From: Otis tarda
Lineage: Eukaryota; Chordata; Aves; Otidiformes; Otididae
Direction: 5' to 3'
Assembly (NCBI GenBank): GCA_026413225.1
Contig: CM048554.1
Span: forward strand, 45,789,963-45,853,962
Length of the DNA stretch: 64,000 nucleotides
Shown: positions 1-12,640 of the stretch, one piece after another
Numbering within the stretch: the stretch's first letter is position 1
Layout: each line of letters starts with the position of its first letter
The notes under the pieces: model-generated
The model's database searches: none
What the model was told of the DNA's origin: nothing
What the model saw: the letters and a program-made list of their open reading frames with translations, nothing else
Program-made: the position numbers and the translations under genes

Positions 1-1261
1 GAACAGATGGCCAAACAACCTTTAGGCAACCCCCTCAGCCAGAGAGTTGAACAAAGATGCCAGCACTGCACCTCTGCCACTTCATTTCTTCTATTTAGAG
101 AGCACAGAAAAGAGTGAACAAAATTAATATTTCTCCTCCTTGCTTCAACTCTCCTAAAATAAACTGTATAATCCTAAACTCACAGTAGAGAAGCATTTCT
201 TAAAAGTCTGAAGTGGTCTTTTTTCAAGGTGAAAAAAAGTTTATGTAACAATATGGAGCAGTTTCATGCAGTTACTCCCAATACAACACTGTAGTATATA
301 TCTGTTGCTTGCACGAAAGTACACAGTCAGAGACACAACCACTGGAAGAACGGAGAAACACATTTCTGCATCTTTCTGATATACTTATGTTAATATCCCC
401 ATCAAAGTGGTGGAAAGACACCCTATAGACCTATTATTCCTCATTCCCAAACTAGGACGTTAAAAATATGAAGAAGAAAAGTAATAGAGAAAGTCATAGA
501 AAATCAACAAAGTTCATCAAATGTCCATTGGAAAAATAAGTAAAATGACTTTCCAGTCTCACTTATCCTCTTCCTGTTCCTCCCAGACCCTGGTATCTCC
601 AGTTCTTTGGCCTGAAGTAAACACAGCTAACAGCTTTGGAAGTTTGGCTTTCCTTTGGGAAAGCTGGAGAGCCTCCTGCTCAGCTAGTGTGCGGCATATC
701 TGAAACAGCACTACACTTCACCTCGCTTGGGTAAAACCATGTCAAGATAACCGCTTGCTATCACCACTTCTCACCAAAAAAAATGAACGGCTATGCAGTA
801 GGATGTAGGGCTGCAATACGTAGGTCTGTCAGAACAGTGGCCCGATCCTGTAAGTTTCTTGTGTGAAAACAACTTCATAAGGAGAAAAAAATTGCAAGAT
901 GGTAACTAAAATCCAGAGTCCCTGCTACGTTTGGCATTTTGAGTAGAGCGTAAATACTTCTGTACTATTCCCTTTATTTAACTTCAGCAGACATCCCCTT
1001 ACTTGGCAACTCAGCGTAAGATCCTGTAGAAGAGAACAATGGTGTTGGTTTATGAGGAAAAGCAAGTAATTTGGATAACTGAGTGGCAATATGAAGACCC
1101 CTGTCCTTTCTGAGGTGGACCGAGCTCTGGCTGGAAGCCCAGCAGGATATTGTGCATGGCTGCCGCTGCGTCTGGTTGTTTCAGGGCAATCAGTGCATGG
1201 GAACATGTGTGGGTCTCTGCTGCAAGCTCTGTTACAGTTGTTATCCCCTTCCCATAGACAG

Positions 1262-1312
1262 GTCTCTCTTTTTTTTTTTTTTTCTTTCCCTTATTTCCTC
1301 TTTCCTGCTCCC
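1262..1312. repeat. Pyrimidine tract with T15 run
   Basis: A run of 15 T (about 1269-1283) sits within a longer C/T-rich stretch. On the minus strand this would be an A-rich tail, but the bases beside it match no SINE or LINE end that I recognise. It is best treated as simple low-complexity sequence. Confidence 0.85.
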
Positions 1313-2978
1313 TTGGCAGTAGCATATGACAATGGTCAAGAATCAAGAAAGAAACATTATCGTTCAACATGGAGCAAGAAACATTTCTGGTATGAGAAAA
1401 ACTGCACTTCTCATAGAGGTGGTCTGTTTCTCACCCTCTGCTTCACTAAGAGGAGCTTTTCCCTTGATCTCTCCCTGCTCCCATTCCCTCCAGACCAACC
1501 GCCCAATATTGTTTTAAAAGTTAAGGAAACAGTGCTGGTATCTTCACAGGAGGAGGTCAGCTGTATTTCCAAATGTAGCTCTTTTTCACTCAGCTTGTGA
1601 TGAGAAAAAAATAGTTATTTCTAAATGTTGCTAGCAGCAAACTTTCCCTGAAAAGAACTAATGTTCTATGTAAAATTTACATTCTTCACTAAGTACAAAA
1701 CCACATCTAAAATATCATATTTCTTTTAAAGGTGAAGTGAAACGGTGCTGTGCGAAGCTATTTCATGACATTGAGAAGTAAGAACAACACCAAGAAAAAG
1801 AGACCTGACCATGAATTCATAGCACTTTTCTCCCAGTACGTGTGTGACATGTAAAAAGTGTTAAAGTTGCCAAGCCAAACACCCAAAAAGTCAGAAATGA
1901 CAATGTACTTGACCTTACTTTGGTCCCTCTGTGAATATATAATATGAATATAATACATTCAGGGGTGGGAGGGGTTTTTTTTTTGAGTGAGTCCTTGTTT
2001 CATTTTGTGAATAGAAATCAAAAGTACTCACAAAAAAACCCCAATGTTCAGTTGGCTGTTTTGACTTATTCTACAGTTTGTGATCATGGCCTTTATGTGC
2101 TAGAATTTATACAAAAACTGTTCTGAAGATAGCTTTAGTAATTTCCTCAAGAGTTTTTGTGTCACATTCAATACAATAGTATCAGAGTGTTTCATACGAA
2201 TTAATTATCTTCACAGCATAGCTTCCATTTTTGCAGCTGAAATAATGATAGCAATTTAATTTTTTTCAGTTGTGACATCCGAGACTTAAGTTTTCACAAT
2301 ACTTATATGCCCAAAGTACAGGTCCCATTGCCCTCTGCTGCACCTCTAAATGTGGGATCCAGAAATAGGAAACACAAAATTCTCCATCATGTTTTATAAA
2401 GTCTGTTTTTAGTGACTATCTAGTGTTATCTCATGGGAATTCTGTGAGATAGATGGGCAGAGATCAACCTTTCTCTTCCAGTACATTTCTGCCTCACTTG
2501 ATGTAGATGAAGATATAATCTTTGAATCTGTATACAAAGGTACTAGCCTTCTTGACTTCACAGCTCTGGTGCATCCTAAGAGCAGATATACCTTGCGTGA
2601 TTAAAAATGTAGGGGGCTTAAAAACAAACTATACGATTAAAATGCAAATGTGTGACCCAAACTGAAACTGTACATGCAGTCTCAAACTCCACTTTCATAA
2701 TTACTTGCCTCAAATACTTTAATAATGTTCTTTTACTGTGGACTTGCACATGTGGTGCATATGCATAGCATTTTTAGTGGGAAGTCTTGCTGAATCTCTC
2801 AGCCTCACTATTACACTAACTTTTTTAACCAAGCTTACAAGAAGGTTGAAACTGGAGTAAAATGCAGTATGGAATAAAAGGGAGAGGCGAAATTATATTC
2901 ACAAAGGATCAAATTAATCTCTGTAGGAGGCCACTATAAATTCAAAAATATTCATCCTAATGCCTCTTACTTTCAGAG

Positions 2979-3044
2979 TCCAAATAATATTTAATTTGTA
3001 AAAATGTCTTGTCCAAACAACATTTAATTGGTAAAAATATCTTG
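2979..3044. repeat. 33-base tandem duplication, two copies
   Basis: Two head-to-tail 33-base units (2979-3011 and 3012-3044) begin with TCCAAA and end with ATCTTG or GTCTTG. They differ at 4 of 33 positions (about 88% identical) with no gaps. This is a local tandem duplication that has since diverged. It contains no open frame or known element. Confidence 0.9.
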
Positions 3045-4403
3045 TGATGAGAAGGTAAAATTTTACATTATTTTTATTAACTAGCTACTATTTTAAAATT
3101 TTCTGTATTAATACAAAATAAAGCCTAAAATATCATATTTATTTAAAATGACGTGAAATCTAGTTACACTCCACAAAATGTACCTCTGCTAAGCCAAATG
3201 CTGGGTTTTTTTGACATGAATAAGCAGCAACTGCCATTCACAGTTCATTACGTAACCTGACTTTGTGTCCATCTCAAGGAAATGTACCCTATGTAGTGCA
3301 AACTGCATTTGTATTCTCCCTTCACCTTAAAGAGTTCTCAGTACTACATAAATGAGACTTATGCTTTGATTACTTTTAGGTAACTAATGTCATTATTTAA
3401 AGATGGATAACAGAAAAACCTGGTAGACTCTATGGAGGTACCATTACAGTGGTATAAACCTGACTATCTTGGTCTCCAAATACAGTTAAGAAAACTTACT
3501 AGGAAATTCCTCCTGGGATGAAAAGAAAGGTGCCAAGTAGTTCAAAGTTGCAGAGAAGGTTTTAAGGATTTTTCCAAGGTCTGCACTCCAAGGCAGCACT
3601 CAGTCCCTTGGGAAAGTACAGGAAGATTTCTATCTTGGTGAGAATAAATATCTCTCAGAGCTCCTTCATATGGAATATACAACGTGGTGTCCCTGGAGGA
3701 GTTGGAGGCTGCATGCAGCTGCAGCCTGTTCCTGCAGAAGGATCCAGAAAGCCCCTGTAGTGTCTGTTCCTCAGTGAAGGCATGAGCAGAGCTGCAGGAA
3801 GTTTCTTACTGTACACAGTAAAAGGCATTAACTCATACCAGAGTCTCATATCAAAAATCTTCTGAACTGCTTAATATCTGAGCCCAGATCCAGAACTGAA
3901 TGCTAAAATGTCTCCTCTCTTTGTAATTGACTTAGCAATTCTATCCCTCCTCTTAATGCAAAAACCTCTGCAATTCAATTGTTTTGAAGTTCGAAGGGCA
4001 GAACTGGAATCTGTGGCTTTAGGGGTCTCTGCACATTGCCTGCATATCGCTGCATACCTGAAATGTCTTATGAGGATATGTTAGCTAGCTCTCTTTTACT
4101 GACAGTAGAAACTAAATAGTATACTGCTATTAATCCTCACTACCCAGGACTTCAAGAGAAGTCTAGTTCTACCAATGAATTAAAAAAAAAAAAAGCCCTA
4201 GATTTAGGTAAAAAAGGCTAAATATGTATTTATTTAGCCTGATACAATGGAAATGAAATTTTCAAACCTGACAAATTCTTTCAGCTGAAGCAACAGGGCC
4301 TAGGCTGCTGCCCCTATAGTGGTCATTGCTGGCATGCAGGAAACACACTGGTGACTGACCCACTTGTTGCAGTGGTCCAGCACTTCTGTAGCTATTCTCT
4401 GAG

Positions 4404-4458
4404 AAAAAAAAAAAAAAAAAAAACAACAAAAAAAACCCCAAAACAAAACAAAAAAAAA
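4404..4458 (+). repeat. A/C-rich low-complexity tract (A20 at 5' end)
   Basis: A run of about 20 A is followed by A-rich sequence broken by CAAC, CCCC and CAAAAC blocks. Tracts of the same style occur at 11239-11320 and, in reverse complement, at 31915-31967. It could be the eroded tail of a retroposed copy, but the 130 bases upstream match no SINE or gene that I know, and I see no flanking target duplication. Confidence 0.85.
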
Positions 4459-6079
4459 GCAAGAGCCAAAACCTCAAGCATTTTCAAGGCAGGAAGAAAA
4501 AGGTTAATAGCTATTCCTTACAGCATAATCCCAAAGCACCGTTGTGAAAGAGTTAACAGCCAGAGCTGAAATTTATTTTCTTCCCATGACTTGACTAGCC
4601 CATGCCTTGGTCATGTGATATGATAAACAGCATTTTCCTATCTGAAACACCAAGGCATCAGGAGTACGCTTTCTACTGTTCTGAAATTTAAGACTCTCCA
4701 TTGACATTGCAATATCGCAGCTGTCAAACCGTTGGGCGCTTTCTCCACCGGAGTACAGCACTGGCTGTCAAAGACTAAACAGAATCTGTTTCTGAATCAA
4801 GAACTTTAATATCAATAGGAACCTCTAAGCAGCTAGGAAAAGATGACAAGTTGGTTTGTTGGCGTGCATGCTGAGCGGCGCACCAGACTTCAGTTAGAAA
4901 AATACCGCTCAATCTGAAGGGAGCTGCAGACAAAATGGGACAGACTAGGTAGGTTAGATATGACTCCATCAGACAGCCTCCCAGATCTTTACTCATATTT
5001 AGAACTAGACTGGGACCAAATGTTCTTAAGCTCTTGGAATTTTTGAAGACGTGTTTTTTCAATTCCACTGTCCAGCTAGGATGGGAAACAGAAGTGCTGA
5101 AAGCTACAGGAAAAATGCCGCTCCAGCCCAGTTTTACAGTCTCAGAAAATCTGGAGAGCTTTTATAAACTTTGGATCAGTGACTGCAGCTCTTTCTGGAC
5201 CAAACCTCTGAACTTTTGAAGTCTGGCCAAGAGTCAGATAATTTGTTGACTTTCTCCGTGAGACAGTTAAAACACTGAATGTACATGTCTGCGTGGTTAT
5301 GACCTGACACTATGTAAACACGCAGAAACCACTCCCTTCTCACCTGGAGAAGACAGTGATATTGTCACTGGGGTCATTTTCTTCTTCCTCAGGGAACAGC
5401 CAACACCACATTATAGTTAAGCTCAGCAGTTAAAGCTGCACATACCCATTTCTCCCACCATTCTCTGCCAAATGGGAGTGAGCGCAATCCACTGTACAGG
5501 GGCCTTTGAGTCACTGAGCCCCACAATACCTACTGAAATAGCAAAGGTTGGTAAAGACTCTTTCCTGCCAGTCTGCTTGCATCAACAGGTCCTCAAAGCC
5601 TGGAACAGTTTGTCCTGGATACCCTTTGTCCTGTTCCCCTGAACACTGGGACATGAACACTTGACTTGAAAGGCCAAGCTCAGTGTTGTCCTCTCAGTGA
5701 GGCATGACCAACAGCACAAGAGCACTGACTCACCACCACGTGATCCTCGACTTCAGGCTTGAGAAACATGCCGTACCTTTGAAAAATGAACCAAACAAGC
5801 AGCCTAAAACTAAGATCCAAACTTGTACCAAATATTTGCACATCGATGTTTATAAAATGCTCCACCAAGTGCTTGCCTTTTTATTTTCACACAAACAGAT
5901 CGATGAAATGGAAACAGTGAAAAGAGAGAACTCAAGTAGAAATAGTTCTCTGCCATAGTGACCAAAGGGGGTAAAAGTCAGTGCATATCCTGTCTTCTAT
6001 TAAATCACCAAGAAATAGCTTGAATAATACTCAACAGTTGTACACTTACACTTTATACAGTATTCTATTATTTTAATAA

Positions 6080-6600
6080 AGAGGTCATTGTGCATAGAGT
6101 GTAATTACTAGCTCAGGACAAAATTAGCTATGCTGACTTAATTGATGCTATTTACTTTTGCAGTCCATTGGCAGCCAGCCATTTTCTGTGAATAACAGTT
6201 CTCCAATTAATCATGATGTTCCTTCAGCTTGCCAGAGTTTTCTGCAATGACAGCTACTATCCGGTAACAAGTATCATGCATATCAGCAAAAGAGCAATCT
6301 CTCTCTTTAAATTTAATAATGGATTGTTTTATCACTCAAAGCAATGTCCTGAGGCATGATCTTCTGAAACCTCTTTTACTCTCATTGACTTGATCAGATT
6401 TTAGTGAAAGTCAGTCCTTTTGGTCTCTTTAGTGATGCGATACATCACACAAGAGCTATTAACACCCCCTCCCCAACACTTGATAATAGCTCAGGTAGCA
6501 TCAATTAAAAAATGGCATGCATTTCTAATTAGTCCATTTTGCAATCGTTCAGCAGTTTCCTGGGAAAAAAATCAGCAGAACGAAGTGTAGAAGGTGAGTG
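6080..6600. promoter_or_regulatory. Possible conserved homeodomain-rich regulatory block
   Basis: This stretch holds several homeodomain-type cores: TAATTA at 6102-6107 and 6526-6531, and AATTAA-type sites near 6140, 6205 and 6503. A 13-base inverted repeat brackets the middle: TTAATTGATGCTA at 6138-6150 and its exact reverse complement at 6496-6508. The nonamer TAGCTCAGG appears at both ends, at 6109-6117 and 6487-6495. No open frame or repeat explains this. Motif clusters of this kind are typical of vertebrate developmental enhancers, but such short AT-rich motifs also occur by chance. Regulatory function is inference, and conservation in other species was not tested. Confidence 0.3.
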
Positions 6601-9600
6601 AGAAGAAGTGTAAGAAAAGTGTTTCTTTAATGAATTCAAAAAATTCTGAGGCCTATGCTTGTTCCTCTCGGAATACTGCTGCAGGAATGAATGCTGCTAT
6701 AGTTTTCTACAGGAAATCCTCAAACCCACTCATTCTGATGGCATGTAATAATGATCCAAGAAAGCGGTATTTGCAGAACTGAAAACCAGGAAAGAGTACA
6801 TAGTATTTTGCCTTTGAAGAAATCAGCTGGATGTGGGCCCTTTTTTTGACTCACCTTCAGCTTTCTGTGTCTGATGTCTGTTCTTGTTGGCCTGACTAAA
6901 ATAATATTTTATTATTTTTGTTGTTATTATTTCACTGTTTAATGGCTAGCAGATGTGAGCGGGTACATCCCACTTCCTGCCACTGTATATACAAAAGTAA
7001 ATGTCTCTTTGCAGCTCACATAGGAAGAGCTGGAAGCACCACCTTCTGGAGGTCTAGTAGGAGAGAAAAAATGGGTTTACTTATACAAATATGCACATAT
7101 ATAAGTGTACGTATATGCAAACATATACTTATATATTTATTCATAAAGAAATGTAAGCTTAGCAATGAATTGATCTCACAAAGAAATTCAAGAATAAAAA
7201 CGTATTTTGCAAATGCATGTGCTGATTCAGAAGCATTACTTAAGTGATATGTTTTGACCATATGTGTCCTGATCCTATTGGGAGTTATCCAACTCAGGGT
7301 TTGGGCCTGATGGAATGAGGGTGGAATAAAGATGAAACCAATGACATTCTCTTTCCATTAGCTGGAAAAATTGGCTAAGAGGAAAAAAAAGACAATGCAA
7401 GCTGCATAACCCCTGTTAAATTTGCTGCATAGAAAGCCGCTGTGTGTCAGGCTCCAGGAAAATGACTTGCTGTAACATAGTTACGTCTGGGATTATATTT
7501 GCAAAAGTTGCCCAGTCTAGTCTACCGGATTTTGCTAACCCTTGGTGTTCTAGACACACTCAATTTAATTACCACTGTAAGACAACATTAAACTCGTGCT
7601 TAATCTAAAAACTGATTATTAATAAACACATATGTAGTCCTTCACTAGCTTTGATACTCTTCTCAAACTTTTCTGTTAGATTACAGACACATATGTTGCT
7701 ATGTTGGCTGTACATTGTCATATATATACACACACATATGCCCATACACAACATGTATTCTTAAATCTATTACAATTGACAGAAGTTCATGATCTGTTTG
7801 AAGTTACACACAGCCTGTTTAATGCTCTCACTATTCTAATACACCAGTAAACCCAAACTGACATGAGAGAAAACCTACAGAAAAATCTGTTTTCTGAATA
7901 GAACCAAACTGCTCCTCAGAGTGCTTACATCACCTTTCTGCTGGAAAGCCAGCTGAGACAGGAAATATGAAAAAATCTGTGCTGTACACACTATTCCCCT
8001 GTGCAGTCTGAACTCCAAATTAGGCTTTGCAATGAAAATAGTGAAATACTGAGTTTATAAGGCATAGACTGTAACAGTAGGTGCAAAGAGAGGCACCTGT
8101 GTTATTAAACACCACTAACCTTTGGGGAGGAATTTGTAAAGCCACTGTACTGTTTCTGCTTACTTGCAAGTGCTCATATTCATCACAAACCTTATGCCTG
8201 TCTTTAGTAAATTATAATTTTTCTTGTTTCTCCCCAGGTAGTGCAAACTTGCTAAACATCTTTGGCAATGGGGTGTCCCAGCAAAACTGCTGTGGGTTAT
8301 CTTGTTCTGCATTCATTAGGGCAAGGGTTGGATCCAGAGAAAGTCAGTGATTTTCTGATGAAATCAAGTTACCTTGGAAACGATCACTTGTGGAACCTAC
8401 TATGTTTTACTTAAAGCTGATGAGGTGTTTGTCAAATTCCACATATGCTCCTGAAGTCAGAGCTGGAAGAAATCATGGTAGAAATAAGAAGAAAGTGATT
8501 AGAGATGGAGAAGGAAAAACCACAAATATATCTCTCAGCTCTCATAGGATCTCATCGCATCTGACCCAGGACATACCCCACTTGACCCCATTGTTTTGAG
8601 GGGAACATTGTTATTCCTTCTGCAAGTCCTGAGCACCAGGGCCAGCATCTGAGATCACTGGCTTTCAAGGCAGAGCTTTCTAGATCTCTGCAAGTGATCT
8701 CAAAGCCTGAGAGCCTGAACTTTAACAAAAACTTGCCTCTGCTCATCAGTACCACATCTGTGTGCTTGAATGGCTGAACTGTAGAAGATTCAGGTCTCCA
8801 GACAGTCAAATGTAATGATGAACGTGGCATAAAAATATGGACAGACTGAAATAAAGGCCTCATCTGATGCTCTGAGAAGCAGCACAATACATTTTACATC
8901 TGTTTTAAATGTTGTAAAATCCATTGTTGCAGAAGCTTGTTCAACACTTAGGCCTACTTATTAAGCTAAGAAAACCACATATCCAGCTCTGCTTCAGGTA
9001 CCATATGACATATTCTGCTCTTATATATCCTGTTATAAAGTCAGTGTAAAATTCTTTATGGATGTGGTAAAACTTTTCTAGTCTTTCCAAAACATTAATA
9101 TTTCAAAAATATTACCTGAGAGAAAATAAAACATTTCACCTCAGAGAAAATAGGTGTGTTAAACAAGCCACCTAAAGAGAAGGTAGAAAGTGAAGAATGT
9201 TTGATTTCTATTTTCCTATTGCTAAGCCATTTTCACATTAAGGCAGCTGATCTGCCTGTCACTCGCAGCCTTACTATAAGATTCCATCCAAGAGTTTCTC
9301 ATGATCAAGTAATTCCTTGTGACATGTTCCGGGTAGGCTCCCATCAGCCTATGAGCCACATTTCTGTCTACAATAATGTGAGTTTCAACAGAAACTCCTG
9401 AAAGCCTTTTTTTTTGCAATCAATTCTAAACATTTGCAACTAGATACATCCATTACATTGCAGAAGCCTAGTTCAGCATCAGTATCAAGTATCTTGTTCT
9501 ATGACCTTGAGTCAGACGGGAATTTAGAGATCTGCCAGATGTTTGGTATCTCAGCCGGAGATGCAGGGAGTTCTCCTCTCTGCTAAGGAGGGAAGTAGGG

Positions 9601-10366
9601 AACAGTGGAATTTCAAGCATTTGGCAATGTGGTTTGTTCTGTATGACACAATACTAATTGAGATAAACGGATGCACTCCAATAACATCTCTCACCGGGTC
9701 AACTTCCAAAGACTAGTGTGAGAGCACATCCCAGTCAGCAAAATGTTTCAAGCTAATGCTTACCTCTGAGCACATGTTTAGTTTCCACTCATTTCAACAG
9801 GACTTAAGAAAAAGTTTTTCTAGTCAAAAGTTGACATAAAAAAGTGGTTAAGTACCTTTCTGAGTCAGAGCCAAAACTGGAATAAACAAATAACAATTAA
9901 AAGAGCCTATGCAATGTATAACATACTCCCATTCTGCTCATGACTTGTTTAGACATATAGAAACATTGTCCAAATACCCATGCTGCATACTGGCTGCCTA
10001 CTCTAACACAGGTCAAAATGTCCTGTTTAAAAAGAAAAAAAAAAAAAAAAATTGGATACCCTGCAAGTTTCCAAGGCTTATGTTACTGCGGAGGAGATAC
10101 AACGCATGGGAATTTTTTGTTATATTTTCTTTTAATGAGTCCTGTAAGCAATTGTTTCACAATACAGTCTGAAAGGCTAGAACAATTAAATGACTACAGA
10201 TGTGTCAAACGATGCAGGAAAACCATGAGACACTTCCAAATGAGTAGGCGGAGGGTGTGAGGAGACCATATCCTGTAATACATGAATCTCAGATTCTTTG
10301 GCATGCAGCTTATTTTTATGGAAATGTCCCAGTAAGCCTGGAACAATCTAGCGGCTTTCAAAGTAT

Positions 10367-10428
10367 TTCAAATCAACAGCATAAAAGCGCTGTTGAGAAC
10401 AATCTTTTTATGCTGTGGTGATTTTGAA
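10367..10428. repeat. Imperfect inverted repeat, hairpin-forming
   Basis: The left arm 10367-10386 pairs with the right arm 10406-10428. All 20 bases of the left arm are matched, leaving one 1-base and one 2-base bulge in the right arm. The inner 11 bases (ACAGCATAAAA) are perfectly complementary to TTTTATGCTGT at 10406-10416. The loop is 19 bases. A competing 7-base stem, CAACAGC (10374-10380) with GCTGTTG (10389-10395), could form instead. The size and shape are near those of a microRNA precursor, but the lower stem expected for Drosha cutting is not evident and I recognise no known miRNA seed. The inverted repeat is certain; any RNA function is inference. Confidence 0.85.
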
Positions 10429-11238
10429 TTGGCCTGGGAACAGTATATTAAGGAATACGCAAGAGCTAAGAGGACCCAATTATTGCATTTGCAAGCTGTA
10501 GGTGAGAAACAATTTCACAAAGACAGTAGAGTTCATTAGTGCAAGAGGCATAGAGGAAACAGTGCTGGTTGCTTTCATCTACTTTTTGCTGACTCTCAGC
10601 TTGGATCTCAGCCATGGACACAGCTTACAACAAAGTTATGCCATCTTCAAACGAGTCTCAATGGAGGCTTGTCCTGCAAGTCATTACACAGGAGCCACAC
10701 TTGTCACTTTGTCGTCTGAGTCTCCTAGTGAGTGATTATGTGAGGACCAGTTCCAGCTCTTTTCCCTCCCATTTTTACCTGATGGAAAGCAGGTCTTGTA
10801 ACCGTGACTGTGTGGTCCAATTAAAGCCCTAACCTGGACTGAGCCACCCTTGATAACACTGGTTGGAGAAGAAAAAGCAGAGCTCTCAGCAACAAAAATC
10901 AGACAGTAGGTTCCTTCACACAATAAGGCCCCATACAAAAATGTATGCCAGCACTACCTGACCACTAAGCCAAACACTGTTGGATGTGGTAATGACTCCA
11001 TGTGTGAGCAGAAGAGGGAAATGGGTGGGTGGGCAGGGAGATGACAAAGCTCCCTGGCAGGATGCATCAGATTTCAAATTTTGGAGCCTTTAGATGGACA
11101 CATCTCTGCTCCTGATGCTATTCTTTTGCCTTGTGCATAAAAGAGATGGATCAAGGCTGAAAAATCCCAAAAATGGCTTACTCTTCTCTACAGCTATACG
11201 AGTTTTTCACAAAAGAAATAATTTAGTAGTCTTTGTTT

Positions 11239-11320
11239 AAAAAAAAAAAAAAACAAACAAAAGAACCCAAAAACAAAACAAAAAAAAACCCACACTGAAA
11301 AAAAAACCAAACAACCCCAA
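11239..11320 (+). repeat. A/C-rich low-complexity tract
   Basis: An A15 run is followed by A-rich sequence with AACAAAC, ACCC and CCAAACAACC interruptions. Its style resembles 4404-4458. No transposon end is recognisable upstream. Confidence 0.85.
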
Positions 11321-12640
11321 ACTCCATGAACTTCATCCACTGAAGATAAACTAAGGTTAGTTTGAAATTAGCTCTCATGTACTAGTAAAGGTTTAGGGAA
11401 ACTATCAGGGAAAATTAAACATGTGAAAAGTTGATTTCAGGTGAGTATGTTTCCCAGCAGCCCATAGTCAGAGGGTCCCGGGATCAATAATGCTGCAGAT
11501 TGTTATGAACCACTGTAAGAGGAGAACATACATACTTGAGCTTCTGAGCTTGTGTGCATTAGCACTGGACCTTAAAAGACAATGAATGTCTTGCCAAAAA
11601 TACTTGGAGATCACTAGTGCCTGAAGAATAAGCCTCCACTACTTTAAATATTTTCTTTTCAATAAGTTCCCTTCCTCCCATTTTTTGAGAGTGTAATTAG
11701 ATATTCTGTAAGTCTGCGTGGACGTTAGAAGCTTTTATACAAAACTTTGACAAAATAGGCATATGTACATAAACAGATGTAATCTGGAAGTGACATACAG
11801 CAAATCTGTATGATTAATTTGTTTTATGCTCTGTGAAAGAAACAGTCTGTTTAGAAAAGTGTTATTTAAAAATTATGTTGTACACAATTGTCACAGTTAC
11901 TAATTACTGTAATATCTTGTGAGTATATAATGGGAAAAATTCATCAGGTCATAGGAGAAAACCCATTTTATTTAGCCTTGTAGTCATCAAAGTAATGTCA
12001 CTATTCATAGAGATAAAGTAATAAGCGGAACTTCTGCCACTGTTTTTTTGGGGGGACTGTAAAGAGATCTCTGGAAAATTTCTTTTGCTATCTAGTTGAA
12101 TATAAAGGAAGGAGTCCCTTCCCTTCTCCTTTCCAGTAGCTATGTCCTATTGAAGAACCTGAATCTGATAATGAAGTCACAGCAAATGATGTAATAATGT
12201 GAATGAAACAGTCACTCTCATCACCAAGTAAAGAAAAGTGAAAGATCACATCCAAAATGCACAAAGTATGGCACTACATCAGATAGAAGAACTACACAGC
12301 CCATATCAAAAACAGTCTAGTTACCATACCATTACTTTATAAATATTTCAGACATGAGCAGAACAAATCAAATTGTTCAACTTTTATGTTATCATTTCCA
12401 TGACACTGACAGTGGCTAATGAAGACTAGATTCCTAACACAATGACCCCATTGCACAGTCCATTTTCTGACTTACTCACAAACTTGTAATGCGAATGAAA
12501 CCTAAACTCTGGCTTCAGCTTTTCTTCCACCTTTTGAGAACTGGGGATTTATTTGGATCTATTTGCTCGTTCAGAGGAACCAATGTAGCAGATAATCATA
12601 AAAAATAAACTAGGTTTTGCGTGTTTCACAACACAAATAA

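Larger units (their letters stand above)
1..6079. other. Non-coding unique DNA, no gene seen
   Basis: AT-rich sequence with no recognisable exon, RNA gene or young repeat. It holds a pyrimidine/poly-T tract (about 1262-1312), a 33-base tandem duplication (2979-3044) and an A/C-rich tract (4404-4458). The longest open frame of the whole window lies here (1091-1600, 169 codons), but it runs through the poly-T tract as a string of Phe and resembles no family, so I do not call it a gene. A 16-base string shared by about 1709-1724 and 3126-3141 is AT-rich and may be chance. Confidence 0.7.
6601..12640. other. Non-coding unique DNA, no gene seen
   Basis: AT-rich unique sequence. It contains a perfect-arm hairpin (10367-10428), short AT-rich dinucleotide stretches near 7060-7140 and 7718-7740, an A run near 10025-10050 and an A/C-rich tract at 11239-11320. 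A good splice-acceptor-like site precedes an open frame at 8238-8350, but nothing connects it to a gene. Other open frames here are short and unrecognised. Confidence 0.7.

Noticed and set aside
1091-1600. Longest open frame (169 codons, +)
   Set aside because: It crosses a poly-T tract as a Phe run, matches no family, has overlapping frames on the other strand, and is near what chance gives in 64 kb.
1694-3170. Shared 16-mer near 1709 and 3126
   Set aside because: AT-rich string with quickly diverging flanks; plausible by chance.
4262-4458. Sequence before the A20 run considered as a poly-A-tailed SINE or retrocopy
   Set aside because: No Pol III boxes, no gene similarity that I recognise, and no target-site duplication.
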